Assembly: GCF_000515335.1 (NCBI RefSeq)
Contig: NZ_KI911563.1
Span: 77,735 to 141,734 of the forward strand
Direction: 5' to 3'
Origin: Cohnella panacarvi Gsoil 349
GTDB lineage: Bacteria > Bacillota > Bacilli > Paenibacillales > Paenibacillaceae
DNA: 64,000 nucleotides
The first letter of the stretch is position 1. Every line of letters starts with the position of its first letter. Below, piece after piece: positions 1-8,423 of the stretch. A model generated the notes under the pieces. That model did no database searches. It was not told the DNA's origin and worked only from the letters and a program-made list of their open reading frames with translations. A program made the translations under genes and the position numbers.

Positions 1-521
1 ATCGCGCAGGAGCCGAAGTCGGGCTGAAGCATGATCAGGAAGGCGAAGAAACCGACGACGATCATGACCGGCAGCAAACCCTTCTGAAAATCGCGGAATT
101 TCTCGTCCTTCTTGGAGATAATCGAAGCCAAGTAAAGGATAATCGCCAGCTTCGCGAATTCCGTCGGCTGGATGCCGAAGCCCCCGATGCCGATCCAGCT
201 GCGGGCGCCGTTAATGCTGGACGCCGTGAACGGGACGATGATAAGCAAGACGAGCGTGCCGAAGAACAGCAGCACGAACAATTTCTTGTACTTCTCGTAA
301 TGGATGTTCATCAAGATGAACATGATGAACGTGCCGAGTCCGGCCCATATCAGCTGTTTCTTCGTGAAAAATAAAGCGTCGTTGCCAAAGTCCTTGTCAA
401 CGACGGTCATGCTGGAGCTCGCGCTGAAGACCATGACGAGGCCAAAGCCGACGAGCACGAGCGTTAGTATGAGCAGCAAGAAATCAGGCGCGCCGCGCGA
501 TCCGGTAGACGGGGTACTCAT
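1..521 (-). CDS. ftsW: FtsW/RodA/SpoVE-family peptidoglycan glycosyltransferase (3' end outside window)
   Basis: Reading the reverse strand from the ATG gives about 173 residues of a multi-spanning membrane protein. It has a short polar N-terminus, a first membrane helix ending in VMVFSASS, a second helix after KKQLIWAG, and the family loop INGARSWI followed by QPTEFAKLA. SEDS proteins of this type polymerise glycan strands from lipid II in the division, elongation or spore-cortex machinery. The reading frame is open to the window edge, so perhaps half the protein is missing. FtsW is preferred over SpoVE or RodA because B. subtilis ftsW (ylaO) also lies a little upstream of the ylb genes seen further along here; sequence alone does not separate the paralogues. 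A weak purine-rich ribosome site precedes the ATG. Confidence 0.8.
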   Translation of the reverse strand, partial: MSTPSTGSRGAPDFLLLILTLVLVGFGLVMVFSASSSMTVVDKDFGNDALFFTKKQLIWAGLGTFIMFILMNIHYEKYKKLFVLLFFGTLVLLIIVPFTASSINGARSWIGIGGFGIQPTEFAKLAIILYLASIISKKDEKFRDFQKGLLPVMIVVGFFAFLIMLQPDFGSCA

Positions 522-537
522 CCCTGTCCCGCCCCGA

Positions 538-885
538 TTATTTGGTCAGCAGCTGCTTCAAATCTTGAACGCGCTGCGTCGCAACGTCCAGGATCGGCGC
601 AGGAATCGAAGATTCGTAGTCGAGCCCGTGCGGGAACGTTGCGCGTCCGATGTAGACGTGCTCGATCTCGAGAATCGCGTCCGGGTTCTCAAGCTTGCCT
701 TCCACGGCGCGAGTCGTAATGCGCAGGAAGTAATCTTCGCCTTTGGAACGGTCTTGAATTTTCAGATCATATGTAGCGCGGCGATATTCCCATTGCCAAC
801 GAACGAAGCCGAGCTTCTCGCCGGAATCGTCAAGGTGGCCCAGATCGCTGCGTACGCCGATTAATCCCGTATTGTCAAGTAACAT
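538..885 (-). CDS. YugN-like family protein, function unknown
   Basis: A 115-residue soluble acidic protein that resembles the Bacillales YugN-like family by its length and by the pattern of a central GFVRWQWEYRRATYD stretch followed by an alternating beta-rich region. No catalytic motif or membrane segment is visible. The start was placed at the ATG preceded by AAGGAGG with a 7-base gap; an upstream in-frame ATG would put that ribosome site inside the gene. It lies 16 bases upstream of the ftsW-like gene on the same strand and is probably co-transcribed with it. Family assignment is by recall of the pattern; function is unknown. Confidence 0.7.
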   Translation of the reverse strand: MLLDNTGLIGVRSDLGHLDDSGEKLGFVRWQWEYRRATYDLKIQDRSKGEDYFLRITTRAVEGKLENPDAILEIEHVYIGRATFPHGLDYESSIPAPILDVATQRVQDLKQLLTK

Positions 886-1024
886 CAAAAAATCCTCCTT
901 CGGAAGGTCGAACAAGCTTTATTCCCTTCCATGATAGTCGGTTTGCCAGTCTTCTGCAAGCCCGCTTCGGGTCACAAGTTCGAACGTTCATTGACAATGT
1001 TATGCTTCGGAAGCATTCGTCCGG

Positions 1025-1053
1025 TTACGATCGGTTAGACTTTCTGCTACAAT
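1025..1053 (+). promoter_or_regulatory. Candidate sigma-A promoter of the M20 amidohydrolase gene
   Basis: TTACGA and TACAAT are separated by 17 bases and lie 36 bases upstream of the start codon. The -10 is one base from consensus and the -35 is weak. Confidence 0.5.
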
Positions 1054-1089
1054 AGTACAAATATCCTTTTCGGAAGGGGCGCCGCCACG

Positions 1090-2259
1090 ATGGTAAACGT
1101 TCAGACGCTACAATCGATTTATAGCGATATGGTGGGATGGCGCCGTCATTTTCACGCGAATCCGGAGCTTTCTTTTAAAGAGGTAGAAACCTCAAAGAGG
1201 ATCGCCGACTTGCTGTCGTCCTGGGGGCTTGAGGTTAGGAGAGGCGTTGCGGGCACGGGGGTCGTCGCCAAGCTCGAAGGAGCGAAGCCGGGCCGCGCCA
1301 TCGGCTTGCGGGCGGACATCGACGCGCTGCCGATTCAAGACGAGAAGACGGCGAGCTACAGATCGACGGTGTCCGGCGTCATGCACGCCTGCGGACACGA
1401 TGGACATACGGCCGAGCTGCTTGCCGTTGCGCGGTACTATAGCTTGCATCGCGAAGAAGTCGCGGGCGCGCGTATTTTTCTGTTCCAGCCGGGAGAGGAA
1501 TTTCTTCCGGGCGGAGCGAACGCGATGATCGCGGACGGCGCGCTGGACGGCGTCGACGCGATATTCGGCGTGCACCTGTGGTCGCCGATGCCTTACGGGT
1601 TCGCAGGAACGCGCCCCGGACCGTTCATGGCGTCGCCGGACGAGTTCGAGCTCGAGCTGATCGGCCGGGGAGGCCATGCCGGATTGCCGCACGAAAGCAC
1701 CGATGCACTGGTCGCCGGAGCGGCCCTCGTTACGGCCTTGCAGTCGATCGTGTCCCGTAACGTCAATCCGCTGGAAGAAGCGGTGCTGTCCATCGGCAAG
1801 TTCAACTCGGGTTCGGCTAACAACGTGATCGCGGAAAGATGCCGTCTCGGCGGAACGATCAGAACGTTCACGCCCGAGCTTCGCGCGTTCATGCGCCGCC
1901 GGTTCGAGGAAGTCGTGAAGCACACGTGCGAGCTCTACTGTTGCGAATATACGCTGAATTATATCGAAGGTTACCCGCCGGTCGTGAACGACGAGCAAGA
2001 GACGGCCAGATGGTTCCGCGTCGCCGAAACGATCATGCCCGGAAGCGTATTGACAAGCGAGCGCGTGATGGCGGGCGAAGATTTCTCCTACTACTTGAAT
2101 CATAAGCCGGGATGCTTCTTCTTCGTCGGAGCCGGCGAAGCGGACGGCTCTTCGGCGCCGCATCATCACCCTCGCTTCGACATCGATGAACGGGCGATGC
2201 TGAACGCGGCGAAGCTGCTCATCGCGGTCGCCGACGATGCGGCTTCGGAAACCAAATAA
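1090..2259 (+). CDS. M20D-family amidohydrolase / N-acyl amino acid hydrolase
   Basis: A 389-residue cytosolic metallopeptidase of the HipO/AmhX/aminoacylase type, which hydrolyses N-acylated (often acetyl or indole-acyl) amino acids or short peptides. The metal ligands are visible as HACGHDGH (Cys101, His103), PGEE (Glu136-137), GVHLW (His162) and a C-terminal APHHHP (His358-360). The central lid domain has GRGGHAGLPHES. Length and order of motifs match complete family members. It begins with ATG after a GGAAGGGG ribosome site. It stands alone between a divergent YugN-like gene and the CBS gene, so the substrate cannot be inferred from neighbours. Confidence 0.88.
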   Translation: MVNVQTLQSIYSDMVGWRRHFHANPELSFKEVETSKRIADLLSSWGLEVRRGVAGTGVVAKLEGAKPGRAIGLRADIDALPIQDEKTASYRSTVSGVMHACGHDGHTAELLAVARYYSLHREEVAGARIFLFQPGEEFLPGGANAMIADGALDGVDAIFGVHLWSPMPYGFAGTRPGPFMASPDEFELELIGRGGHAGLPHESTDALVAGAALVTALQSIVSRNVNPLEEAVLSIGKFNSGSANNVIAERCRLGGTIRTFTPELRAFMRRRFEEVVKHTCELYCCEYTLNYIEGYPPVVNDEQETARWFRVAETIMPGSVLTSERVMAGEDFSYYLNHKPGCFFFVGAGEADGSSAPHHHPRFDIDERAMLNAAKLLIAVADDAASETK

Positions 2260-2306
2260 TGAACCCGATGGCGGTTGCATAGGTTTTACGGGTTCGGCCA
2301 TTCTAA

Positions 2307-2321
2307 AGTCGATATTCGACT
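2307..2321. repeat. 15-bp inverted repeat in the leader of the CBS-domain gene
   Basis: AGTCGA-TAT-TCGACT is a perfect 6+6 dyad located 20 bases before the CBS gene start codon and just ahead of its AAGGAGG site. It could be an operator or a small RNA hairpin; nothing identifies the binder. Confidence 0.4.
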
Positions 2322-2340
2322 AAGGGTCAAGGAGGCCGAC

Positions 2341-2766
2341 ATGCGTACGATTGCCGAAATTATGACGGAAGACTGCAAGACCGTTGGACCGAAGGACACT
2401 GTGAGGCAAGCAGCCATCGTGATGAGGGATAACGATATCGGCTTCGTGCCGGTCGTCGAGGGGAGCAGGCTGATCGGAGTCGTTACGGACCGGGATTTGG
2501 TTATACGCGCGTTAGCCGGCGATTCATCCGGCGCGACCTTGGTAGGGGATGTATTATCGACCGATGTCAAAACCGTATCCTCCGACACCTCCGTCGACGA
2601 TGCCGCGGAATTGATGGCGGAAAGCCAAATTCGCAGGCTTCCCGTCGTTGACAACGGAGAATTGAGAGGCGTCATATCGATCGGGGATTTGGCGATTCGC
2701 GAAATTTTCGTCAATGAAGCGGGAGAAGCGCTCAGCAGCATTTCCGAACACGGATTGGCGCATTAA
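2341..2766 (+). CDS. CBS-domain-pair protein (YlbB-like)
   Basis: A 141-residue stand-alone Bateman module. The first CBS domain spans about residues 7-57 (GFVPVVEG, TDRDLV) and the second about 70-125 (IRRLPVVD, SIGDLAI). Such modules bind adenosine nucleotides and usually sense energy state; no effector domain is attached. B. subtilis ylbB is a CBS protein in the same neighbourhood, which supports the YlbB comparison. The ATG was chosen because AAGGAGG lies 5 bases upstream; an upstream TTG has no ribosome site. A strong terminator follows directly, so this is a single-gene unit or the end of the amidohydrolase transcript. Confidence 0.85.
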   Translation: MRTIAEIMTEDCKTVGPKDTVRQAAIVMRDNDIGFVPVVEGSRLIGVVTDRDLVIRALAGDSSGATLVGDVLSTDVKTVSSDTSVDDAAELMAESQIRRLPVVDNGELRGVISIGDLAIREIFVNEAGEALSSISEHGLAH

Positions 2767-2771
2767 CGTGG

Positions 2772-2812
2772 AAGGCTCGCCGTTCGGCGCTTAACCGAAG
2801 GCGAGCCTTTTA
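2772..2812 (+). terminator. Rho-independent terminator after the CBS gene
   Basis: An AAGGCTCGCC arm and a GGCGAGCCTT arm form a stem followed by TTTTAT, starting 5 bases after the stop codon. Confidence 0.85.
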
Positions 2813-2850
2813 TCATGAAACGAAAGAGAAGTCAGGATGGAGATATACAT

Positions 2851-3591
2851 ATGGGGAAACATGCAATAAGGATCGTTGGACTATTGGCGTTGCTGATCAT
2901 CGCAGGTTGCGCGGGGCAATCGGAGCTTGTCAGCGACGATGCGGATTTAGCGTCGATCTACGAGCGCTATCCCGAGCTGTCGGATCGAACGCCCGAAGAA
3001 GCGGTCGTCGCGCGCGTCGTGGACGGCGACACGTTCGAGACGAAGACGGGGAGCAAGGTCAGGCTGGTCGGCGTGAACACCCCAGAGAAGTACGGGAAGG
3101 TAGAATATTACGGCGTCGAAGCGAGCGCATATACCGAACAGCGTCTTGCGGGCAAAGCCGTGTACATGTTCAAGGACGTTAGCGAGACCGATCGCTACGG
3201 CAGGCTCTTGCGGTTCGTATTCATTAAAGGGGAAGCGACGATGTACAACGAGCTGCTGGTGCGGGAAGGCTATGCCAACGTGATGACGTACCCGCCCGAC
3301 GTGACGTACGCCAAGTATTTTCTAAAGGTCGAACGAACGGCGCGCGAAAGCGGCGTCGGACTGTGGGCAAGCGAAGAGCCAGCAGCTCAAGAGACCCCGG
3401 TTACCGGCCATTCCGCGGACGAGGGTCCGGGCTGCGCGGAACCGCAAATCAAGGGCAACATCAAATCCGGAGGCAAAGAGAAAATTTATCATATCCCGGG
3501 CGGCAAAAGCTATAACCAGACGAAAGCGGAGGCGATGTTCTGCACCGAGGAAGAGGCTCAGGCCGCCGGATTCCGCAAAGCGTCGCGATAA
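2851..3591 (+). CDS. Secreted lipoprotein thermonuclease (SNase domain) with C-terminal sunset domain
   Basis: A 246-residue exported nuclease. Residues 1-20 are a lipoprotein signal ending in the lipobox IIAGC, with Cys20 the lipidation site. The staphylococcal-nuclease OB fold spans about 51-172, with VVDGDTF (58-62), RLVGVNTPE (71-79), DRYGR (114-118) and the closing GVGLW. The C-terminus (about 195-244) has IKGNI, KIYHIPGG, and FCTEEEAQAAGFRKA, the small sunset domain often attached to such nucleases in Bacillales. The likely role is calcium-dependent degradation of extracellular DNA or RNA at the cell surface. The start is the ATG after GGATGGAG; an earlier in-frame ATG overlaps the preceding terminator. 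Confidence 0.85.
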   Translation: MGKHAIRIVGLLALLIIAGCAGQSELVSDDADLASIYERYPELSDRTPEEAVVARVVDGDTFETKTGSKVRLVGVNTPEKYGKVEYYGVEASAYTEQRLAGKAVYMFKDVSETDRYGRLLRFVFIKGEATMYNELLVREGYANVMTYPPDVTYAKYFLKVERTARESGVGLWASEEPAAQETPVTGHSADEGPGCAEPQIKGNIKSGGKEKIYHIPGGKSYNQTKAEAMFCTEEEAQAAGFRKASR

Positions 3592-3624
3592 GCGACACAT
3601 GAAAACGGCCGTTAAAGGGAACGC

Positions 3625-3650
3625 TGTACAGTCAAGGAGGGCTGTACATG
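3625..3650 (+). promoter_or_regulatory. Hairpin enclosing the ribosome-binding site of the XPB-like helicase gene
   Basis: TGTACAG (3625-3631) and CTGTACA (3642-3648) form a 7-bp stem. The AAGGAGG site sits in the 10-base loop and the A of the ATG is the last paired base. The dyad is exact; a role in translation control is inference. Confidence 0.45.
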
Positions 3651-5351
3651 GCGATAACCAGGCCGTTGCTAATCCAATCCGACGGAACGCTGCTGCTCGA
3701 CGAGCGGCATCCGGATTACGCGACTACACGCAATTATTTAAGAGAATTCGCCGAGCTGCATAAGCGGCCCGGCTTTTTTCACACCTATCGGATGACGCCG
3801 ATTACGTTATGGCAAGCGGCGTCGTCGGGGTGGACCGCGGGCGAAATCGTCGAACGGCTCGCGGCGCTTTCGCGGTTCGGAGTGCCGGGGGCTTTGGAGG
3901 AAGAAATCCGCCGACAGATGAATCGATACGGATTGTTGCGGCTTGTCGCGTCGGACGGCAAGCTTGCGCTTGTCAGCAAATCGGCGGATCTGCTCGCATC
4001 GCTCGGGCAAAGGGGCAATCTGACCGCGGCTTTCGAAGGGGAGGCGGGCAGCCATTCGGCCGCGGTACGCCCGGAAGCACGCGGCTGGCTTAAACGAAAG
4101 CTGGCCGAGCTCGGTTATCCCGTCGTCGATATGGCGGGTTACCGCACCGGCCGCGCGCTCGACGTGAATCTCCGCGAGCGCGCCGAAGGAGGGCAACCGA
4201 TCCGTCTGCGCGACTATCAGGCCGAAGCCGTCAAGGCGTTCCTAGGCGACGATTGCCGCGACGGAGGAAGCGGCGTCGTCGTATTGCCGTGCGGCGCGGG
4301 GAAAACATGGGTCGGCATGGCCGCGCTCGCCAAGCTGAAATGCGAGACGCTTATCCTAACGCCCAATCGCGTGTCCGTATCCCAATGGATCGAGGAGATC
4401 GTTCGGAACACGACGTTGACGGAACAAGATATCGGAGAGTATACGGGCGAGACGAAGAACGTTCGGCCCGTAACGGTGGCGACTTATCAAGTTCTCACCC
4501 ATAGACGGTCCAAAGAAGAGGATTACCCGCATTGGAAGCTGTTCGTCAATCGGGAATGGGGACTTATTATTTACGATGAAGTTCATTTGCTGCCCGCCCC
4601 CGTCTTCCGGATGACGGCCGACCTGCAAGCGACCCGCAGGCTCGGGTTGACCGCGACGCTCGTGCGCGAGGACGGCCGCGAGGAGGACGCGTTCGCGCTC
4701 ATCGGCCCGAAACGGTACGAGATGCCTTGGCGAACGATGGAGGAGCGCAAATGGATCGCGGAAGCGGTATGCACGGAAGTCCGAGTACCGATGGACGAAC
4801 AATCGCTGCAGCACTATACGTCTGCGCCAAGAAACTTGCGCCATCGCATCGCCGGACAAAATCCGCTCAAGACGGAAGTCGTCCGCACGCTGCTTGATCG
4901 GCATTATGGAACGCCGACGCTCATTATCGGGCAATACTTGGACCAATTGCACGAGCTGGCCAGCGAGCTTTCCTTGCCGCTCGTGACGGGCGAGATGCCC
5001 CATCATAGCCGCAAAGAACTGTTCAAGCAGTTCAAGGAAGGGACGATTCGCGTACTGATCGTCTCGAAGGTCGCGAATTTCGCCGTGGATTTGCCGGATG
5101 CGGCCGTTGCCATCCAAGTATCCGGCAGCTACGGTTCAAGGCAGGAAGAGGCGCAGCGGTTAGGCCGAATCTTGCGCCCGAAAGCATCGGGCATAACCGC
5201 TTCGTTCTATTCCGTCGTCAGCGACGGGACGGATGAAATCGAATTTTCCCGCAATCGCGGCCGATTTCTGTTGGAGCAAGGATACCCTTATACGATCGAC
5301 CGCTGGCAGGCGCCGAATTCGCCCGCATGGGAGAAGGTGAGTCCGGAGTGA
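3648..5351 (+). CDS. Bacterial XPB/ERCC3-type DNA helicase
   Basis: A 567-residue superfamily-2 helicase. After an N-terminal domain of about 180 residues come the Q-like RLRDYQ (187-191), Walker A PCGAGKT (214-220), Walker B YDEVH (309-313), LTATLVRED (334-342, containing the RED motif typical of XPB) and the C-terminal QRLGRILRP arginine-finger helicase motif. XPB in eukaryotes opens DNA in TFIIH and nucleotide-excision repair; bacterial members have 3'-5' helicase activity, but their physiological role is poorly defined. The stop overlaps the GTG of the next gene, a helicase-associated protein, so the two are translationally coupled. This two-gene arrangement also occurs in actinobacteria. 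Confidence 0.88.
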   Translation: MAITRPLLIQSDGTLLLDERHPDYATTRNYLREFAELHKRPGFFHTYRMTPITLWQAASSGWTAGEIVERLAALSRFGVPGALEEEIRRQMNRYGLLRLVASDGKLALVSKSADLLASLGQRGNLTAAFEGEAGSHSAAVRPEARGWLKRKLAELGYPVVDMAGYRTGRALDVNLRERAEGGQPIRLRDYQAEAVKAFLGDDCRDGGSGVVVLPCGAGKTWVGMAALAKLKCETLILTPNRVSVSQWIEEIVRNTTLTEQDIGEYTGETKNVRPVTVATYQVLTHRRSKEEDYPHWKLFVNREWGLIIYDEVHLLPAPVFRMTADLQATRRLGLTATLVREDGREEDAFALIGPKRYEMPWRTMEERKWIAEAVCTEVRVPMDEQSLQHYTSAPRNLRHRIAGQNPLKTEVVRTLLDRHYGTPTLIIGQYLDQLHELASELSLPLVTGEMPHHSRKELFKQFKEGTIRVLIVSKVANFAVDLPDAAVAIQVSGSYGSRQEEAQRLGRILRPKASGITASFYSVVSDGTDEIEFSRNRGRFLLEQGYPYTIDRWQAPNSPAWEKVSPE

Positions 5352-7294
5352 ACGTTAGGCAGTCCGTCGCCAGGCTTCCGGAGTCGATCGCCGGGCTCAT
5401 TGCCGCTTCCGCGGCGGTGCGGCCCCAGATCGAACGCGGAGAGCCGTTGAACCGAATCATCGGCTCTTCCGAATGGGCGGACCGCTGGCAGTCCGGCGCA
5501 GAGCCGAAGACGGTCGGCCTGCTCGCGACGATCGTCGCGAGCTTCGCCGCGGTTCCGTTCGGGCTGGAGCAGCTCGTCAATGTGTGCGAGGCGGGTTCGC
5601 CAGCGCAGTATACAGGCTCTGAAATTCGGGTCGGTCTAGCGAGCCTTCGCCTCCACGGCATCGTATTCGCCGTCCGCAAGGCGTGGGGCGATCAACTGTT
5701 CTATATACCGACCGACATGGTGCCGTCGTGGCAAAGGCGCTTGCTGCCCGTACAATCGATCCGGTTGCCAGCCGGAGAAAGCAGGCCGTTGACTGACCCG
5801 GATAAGCGATTTCGCTTGCCTCTGTCGCTTGAGATGCTGCTCTCTTGGCAATGCGTCGCCGACCAGCCGATCGCCTTTACGGCCAAACGTACTTTGCACC
5901 GTAAGTCCGTCGCTAAGCTTATCGCTCCGATGCGCATCGCGTCGCAAGAGCTGGAGACGATCGGTTTCGCTTACCCCGACGCCGAGCATCTTCCTCGTCA
6001 AGCGGCTTTGGCGATCGATCTTGGGCTAAGCGCAGGCGTACTTGTTCGAACGGAACGCGATATTCGAATCGACGAGCGCGGGTTGAGCGAATGGTTGGCG
6101 TTATCCGTCCAACAAGCGGATGCCCGCTTGCATGAATTTCTACTTGAGCGTTACGCTGCAGCGGATCCGCAGATGCATCTCGCGGCTTCGGCGGTCGCAA
6201 CGCTGCAGGTCGGGGTATGGCTGGAGACGCGTCTGTTCGAGACCGTGGCGCCGGAAGCCAAGGCCGACGCCTGGCTTCGCTTGCTGGAGTGCTGCGGATG
6301 GGTGGAGCGCGGATCGGCGGCCGGTCGCCCCGCGTTTCGCATGCTGAACGAATTTCCTGCGCGCGAAGCGGAGAAGCCTGATGCCGAACCGAACGAAGGG
6401 ACTTTCATCGTGCAGCCGGACGGCGAAATCATCGTTCCGCCGGACGTCGGCCTCGCCGCGCGATGGACGCTCGGACGAACGACGGAGCGGGTTGCCGCGG
6501 ATGCATTGTTCGTATACCGGCTGACTAGGGATGCCTGTGCCAAGGCAATCGACGCGGGGTATTCTCGTCAAACGCTGATCGACTTCCTCGAGCGCGGTTC
6601 AGGAGAATCGCTGCCTTCCCAAGTCGCCGATGCGCTGAACGACTGGTATGCTCGCCTCGGCAGGACGAAATTCGAAGACGCCTTGTTGCTTCGGACGGAC
6701 AGTCCCGCGATCGCCAAGCTGCTGTTGGACGATCCCGAGCTTGTCGCACATAAGCCGGAGCTCGTAGGAGATCGGGATTTCATCGTCGACGCGGGAGCGA
6801 GGAAAGCGATCGAAGCCCGTCTGTCTAAGCTGGGATACCCCCCGGCGGCCGCGAAGCGGCATAAGCCTCCTAACGCTGACGCCGGCGAGGACGGGGACGT
6901 AGCCGCCGGAAGCGAGCATAAGGAGCCGGGTTGGATATACCGGCCTTTCGCGTTAGGCTATTATGAGGCGGATCCGTCCATCCCGGCATTCGAGGATTTG
7001 TTCCCTGGCATGCTGGATATACCGTCCGCGTGGGTCAAGGAGCCGAGGGCCTATCATGCATCCACGAGGGAATCGTTGGTGCAGCGCGCGATCAGCTGGC
7101 AAACTTCTTTGCTCGTAAGACGGGAAGGCGTGACGAAGCTTTTCGTGCCACGCGCGCTTGAGCGTCAAGGAGACGGTTTTCGGGCGATCGGGCATTGGCG
7201 CGGGGAAGCGGACGAGCCGCAGAAGCTCGTGGAAGTGAGCGCATGCGACCTCGCGGAGCTGATGATCAACCTGCCAAGCTTGGATGTCACGTAG
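5348..7294 (+). CDS. Helicase-associated domain protein, partner of the XPB-like helicase
   Basis: A protein of about 648 residues with no membrane segment or nuclease motif that I can see. The middle region (around FIVQPDGEIIVPPD and onward to the DRDFIVDAGARK segment) resembles the Helicase_C_3 / XPB-Ssl2-like conserved domain found in proteins encoded next to bacterial XPB. The N-terminal part looks like winged-helix or helical repeats. GTG was chosen because it gives a GTGA overlap with the helicase stop and has AAGGTG upstream; an in-frame ATG at 5327 is the alternative. The coupling implies a physical complex, but its function is not established. Confidence 0.75.
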   Translation: MNVRQSVARLPESIAGLIAASAAVRPQIERGEPLNRIIGSSEWADRWQSGAEPKTVGLLATIVASFAAVPFGLEQLVNVCEAGSPAQYTGSEIRVGLASLRLHGIVFAVRKAWGDQLFYIPTDMVPSWQRRLLPVQSIRLPAGESRPLTDPDKRFRLPLSLEMLLSWQCVADQPIAFTAKRTLHRKSVAKLIAPMRIASQELETIGFAYPDAEHLPRQAALAIDLGLSAGVLVRTERDIRIDERGLSEWLALSVQQADARLHEFLLERYAAADPQMHLAASAVATLQVGVWLETRLFETVAPEAKADAWLRLLECCGWVERGSAAGRPAFRMLNEFPAREAEKPDAEPNEGTFIVQPDGEIIVPPDVGLAARWTLGRTTERVAADALFVYRLTRDACAKAIDAGYSRQTLIDFLERGSGESLPSQVADALNDWYARLGRTKFEDALLLRTDSPAIAKLLLDDPELVAHKPELVGDRDFIVDAGARKAIEARLSKLGYPPAAAKRHKPPNADAGEDGDVAAGSEHKEPGWIYRPFALGYYEADPSIPAFEDLFPGMLDIPSAWVKEPRAYHASTRESLVQRAISWQTSLLVRREGVTKLFVPRALERQGDGFRAIGHWRGEADEPQKLVEVSACDLAELMINLPSLDVT

Positions 7295-7296
7295 AC

Positions 7297-7330
7297 GCAT
7301 TGACCGATCAATGCCTTTGTGTGTTATGAT
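7297..7330 (+). promoter_or_regulatory. Small hairpin and candidate promoter before ylbF
   Basis: GCATTGA and TCAATGC form a 7-bp stem just after the helicase-partner stop. Overlapping it, TTGACC (7300) and TATGAT (7325) form a sigma-A-like pair, although the 19-base spacer is long. Confidence 0.35.
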
Positions 7331-7370
7331 AGGAAGTATCGCAAAGCCGAAAGGTGAGGTGAGGCCGTCA

Positions 7371-7865
7371 ATGGCCAGTATGATAGATACCCTCCCTGCG
7401 GCGGAACAAGGCGTTACGGCGGATGGCGCGCCTGCCGATCTGGCGTCGCTCATGTCCCGCGCCTTTGAGCTGGGGGATTGGATTAAACATTCTGCTCTCG
7501 CGGCAGAATACGTGTATTGGAAAGATCAAGTTCATCGCGACGCCGAAGCCCAGCGCTTAATGAAGCAATTCGCCAAGGCGAAAGAGAAATTCGCCGAATG
7601 CGAACGTTTCGGACGGTTTCATCCGGACTATAACGCCGCATTGGAACAAGTTTACGAGGCGGAAGCGCAATTGGACCGGATCGAGTCGGTCAGCCGGTAC
7701 AAGACAGCGGAAGCATCGCTCGATGAGTTGTTGTACGATATATCGCGTACGTTGGCCGGGGCCGTGTCGCACTCGATTAAAGTGCCCGATAACGATCCGA
7801 ACCCGAAAGGCTCGGGTTGCGGCGGCGGCGGAAGCTGCTCATGCGGCAGCGGCGGTTGCGGTTAA
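7371..7865 (+). CDS. ylbF: RicF (YlbF), Y-complex / RNA-processing and development regulator
   Basis: A 164-residue YlbF/YmcA-family protein. The helical core (about 22-140) contains the amphipathic pattern of the family, and the C-terminus is an unusual Gly/Cys tail with Cys150, Cys156, Cys158 and Cys163. In B. subtilis, RicF joins RicA (YmcA) and RicT (YaaT) in a complex carrying Fe-S clusters that affects RNase Y-dependent mRNA maturation, competence, sporulation and biofilm formation; the tail cysteines fit cluster ligation. The start ATG is preceded by GGTGAGG. ylbG follows after 29 bases, as in Bacillus, which makes the assignment firm. Confidence 0.9.
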   Translation: MASMIDTLPAAEQGVTADGAPADLASLMSRAFELGDWIKHSALAAEYVYWKDQVHRDAEAQRLMKQFAKAKEKFAECERFGRFHPDYNAALEQVYEAEAQLDRIESVSRYKTAEASLDELLYDISRTLAGAVSHSIKVPDNDPNPKGSGCGGGGSCSCGSGGCG

Positions 7866-7894
7866 GTTCAATTTGTTGAACGCGGAGGTCAGTC

Positions 7895-8158
7895 ATGTTT
7901 GCCGAACGGACAGGTTATATCGTATGGTTTAGCGACGCGAAAGCAGCCAAAGGCTTGGATAAATACGGGACGCTCCACTATTTATCCCGCAAGATGCAAT
8001 ACGCGGTCATGTACATGAATGCGGACGTTGCCGAAGAAGCGGTCCGTAACCTGCAAAGGCTGCCTTTCGTGAAGAAAATCGAACGTTCTTACCGTAATGA
8101 GATCAAGACCGAATACGAGAAGAACGAGCCGGACAAAACCCGGTTTTACAGCCTGTAG
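7895..8158 (+). CDS. ylbG: YlbG family protein (DUF2129)
   Basis: An 87-residue basic protein without membrane segments, starting at an ATG with GGAGGTC upstream. The opening RTGYIVWFSDAKAAK, the YLSRKMQYAVMYMN middle and the FVKKIERSYR end match the YlbG family always found after ylbF in Bacillales. Its biochemical function is not known; the conserved linkage suggests a role connected to RicF. A terminator follows, so ylbF-ylbG form a two-gene unit. Confidence 0.88.
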   Translation: MFAERTGYIVWFSDAKAAKGLDKYGTLHYLSRKMQYAVMYMNADVAEEAVRNLQRLPFVKKIERSYRNEIKTEYEKNEPDKTRFYSL

Positions 8159-8169
8159 CGCATGTCTAG

Positions 8170-8205
8170 AACAGCCGTCATCCTCGGGGAGATGGCTGTT
8201 TTTTT
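8170..8205 (+). terminator. Terminator of the ylbF-ylbG unit
   Basis: AACAGCCGTC pairs with GATGGCTGTT (one G-U) around an 11-base loop and is followed by a run of seven T. Confidence 0.85.
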
Positions 8206-8332
8206 AAAATTTACGGAATGCCGCAATGTTTAGAAAATGTTTAACGTCAGCATGATAAGATGAGCATTAAGACCGACTTCCCTTACAGAGGGTTACATTA
8301 AATGGAATTATAGGAGTCTTTTTATTTTTTTG

Positions 8333-8362
8333 TTGAATCGTCGGGAAAGAGTGCGATAGAAT
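8333..8362 (+). promoter_or_regulatory. Candidate sigma-A promoter for the gene at 8424
   Basis: TTGAAT and TAGAAT are separated by 18 bases, 61 bases upstream of the GTG start. The rest of the 265-base gap after ylbG holds the terminator and AT-rich sequence with no other structure that I can see. Confidence 0.5.
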
Positions 8363-8423
8363 GAACTTAACTACCTAGACAGGAATAATCTTCTAGACCT
8401 ACAATCGGGAAGGGGATAGCCCG

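Noticed and set aside
1192-2301. Long reverse-strand open frame of 369 codons opposite the amidohydrolase
   Set aside because: High-GC shadow frame rich in Arg; the plus-strand frame carries all M20 motifs.
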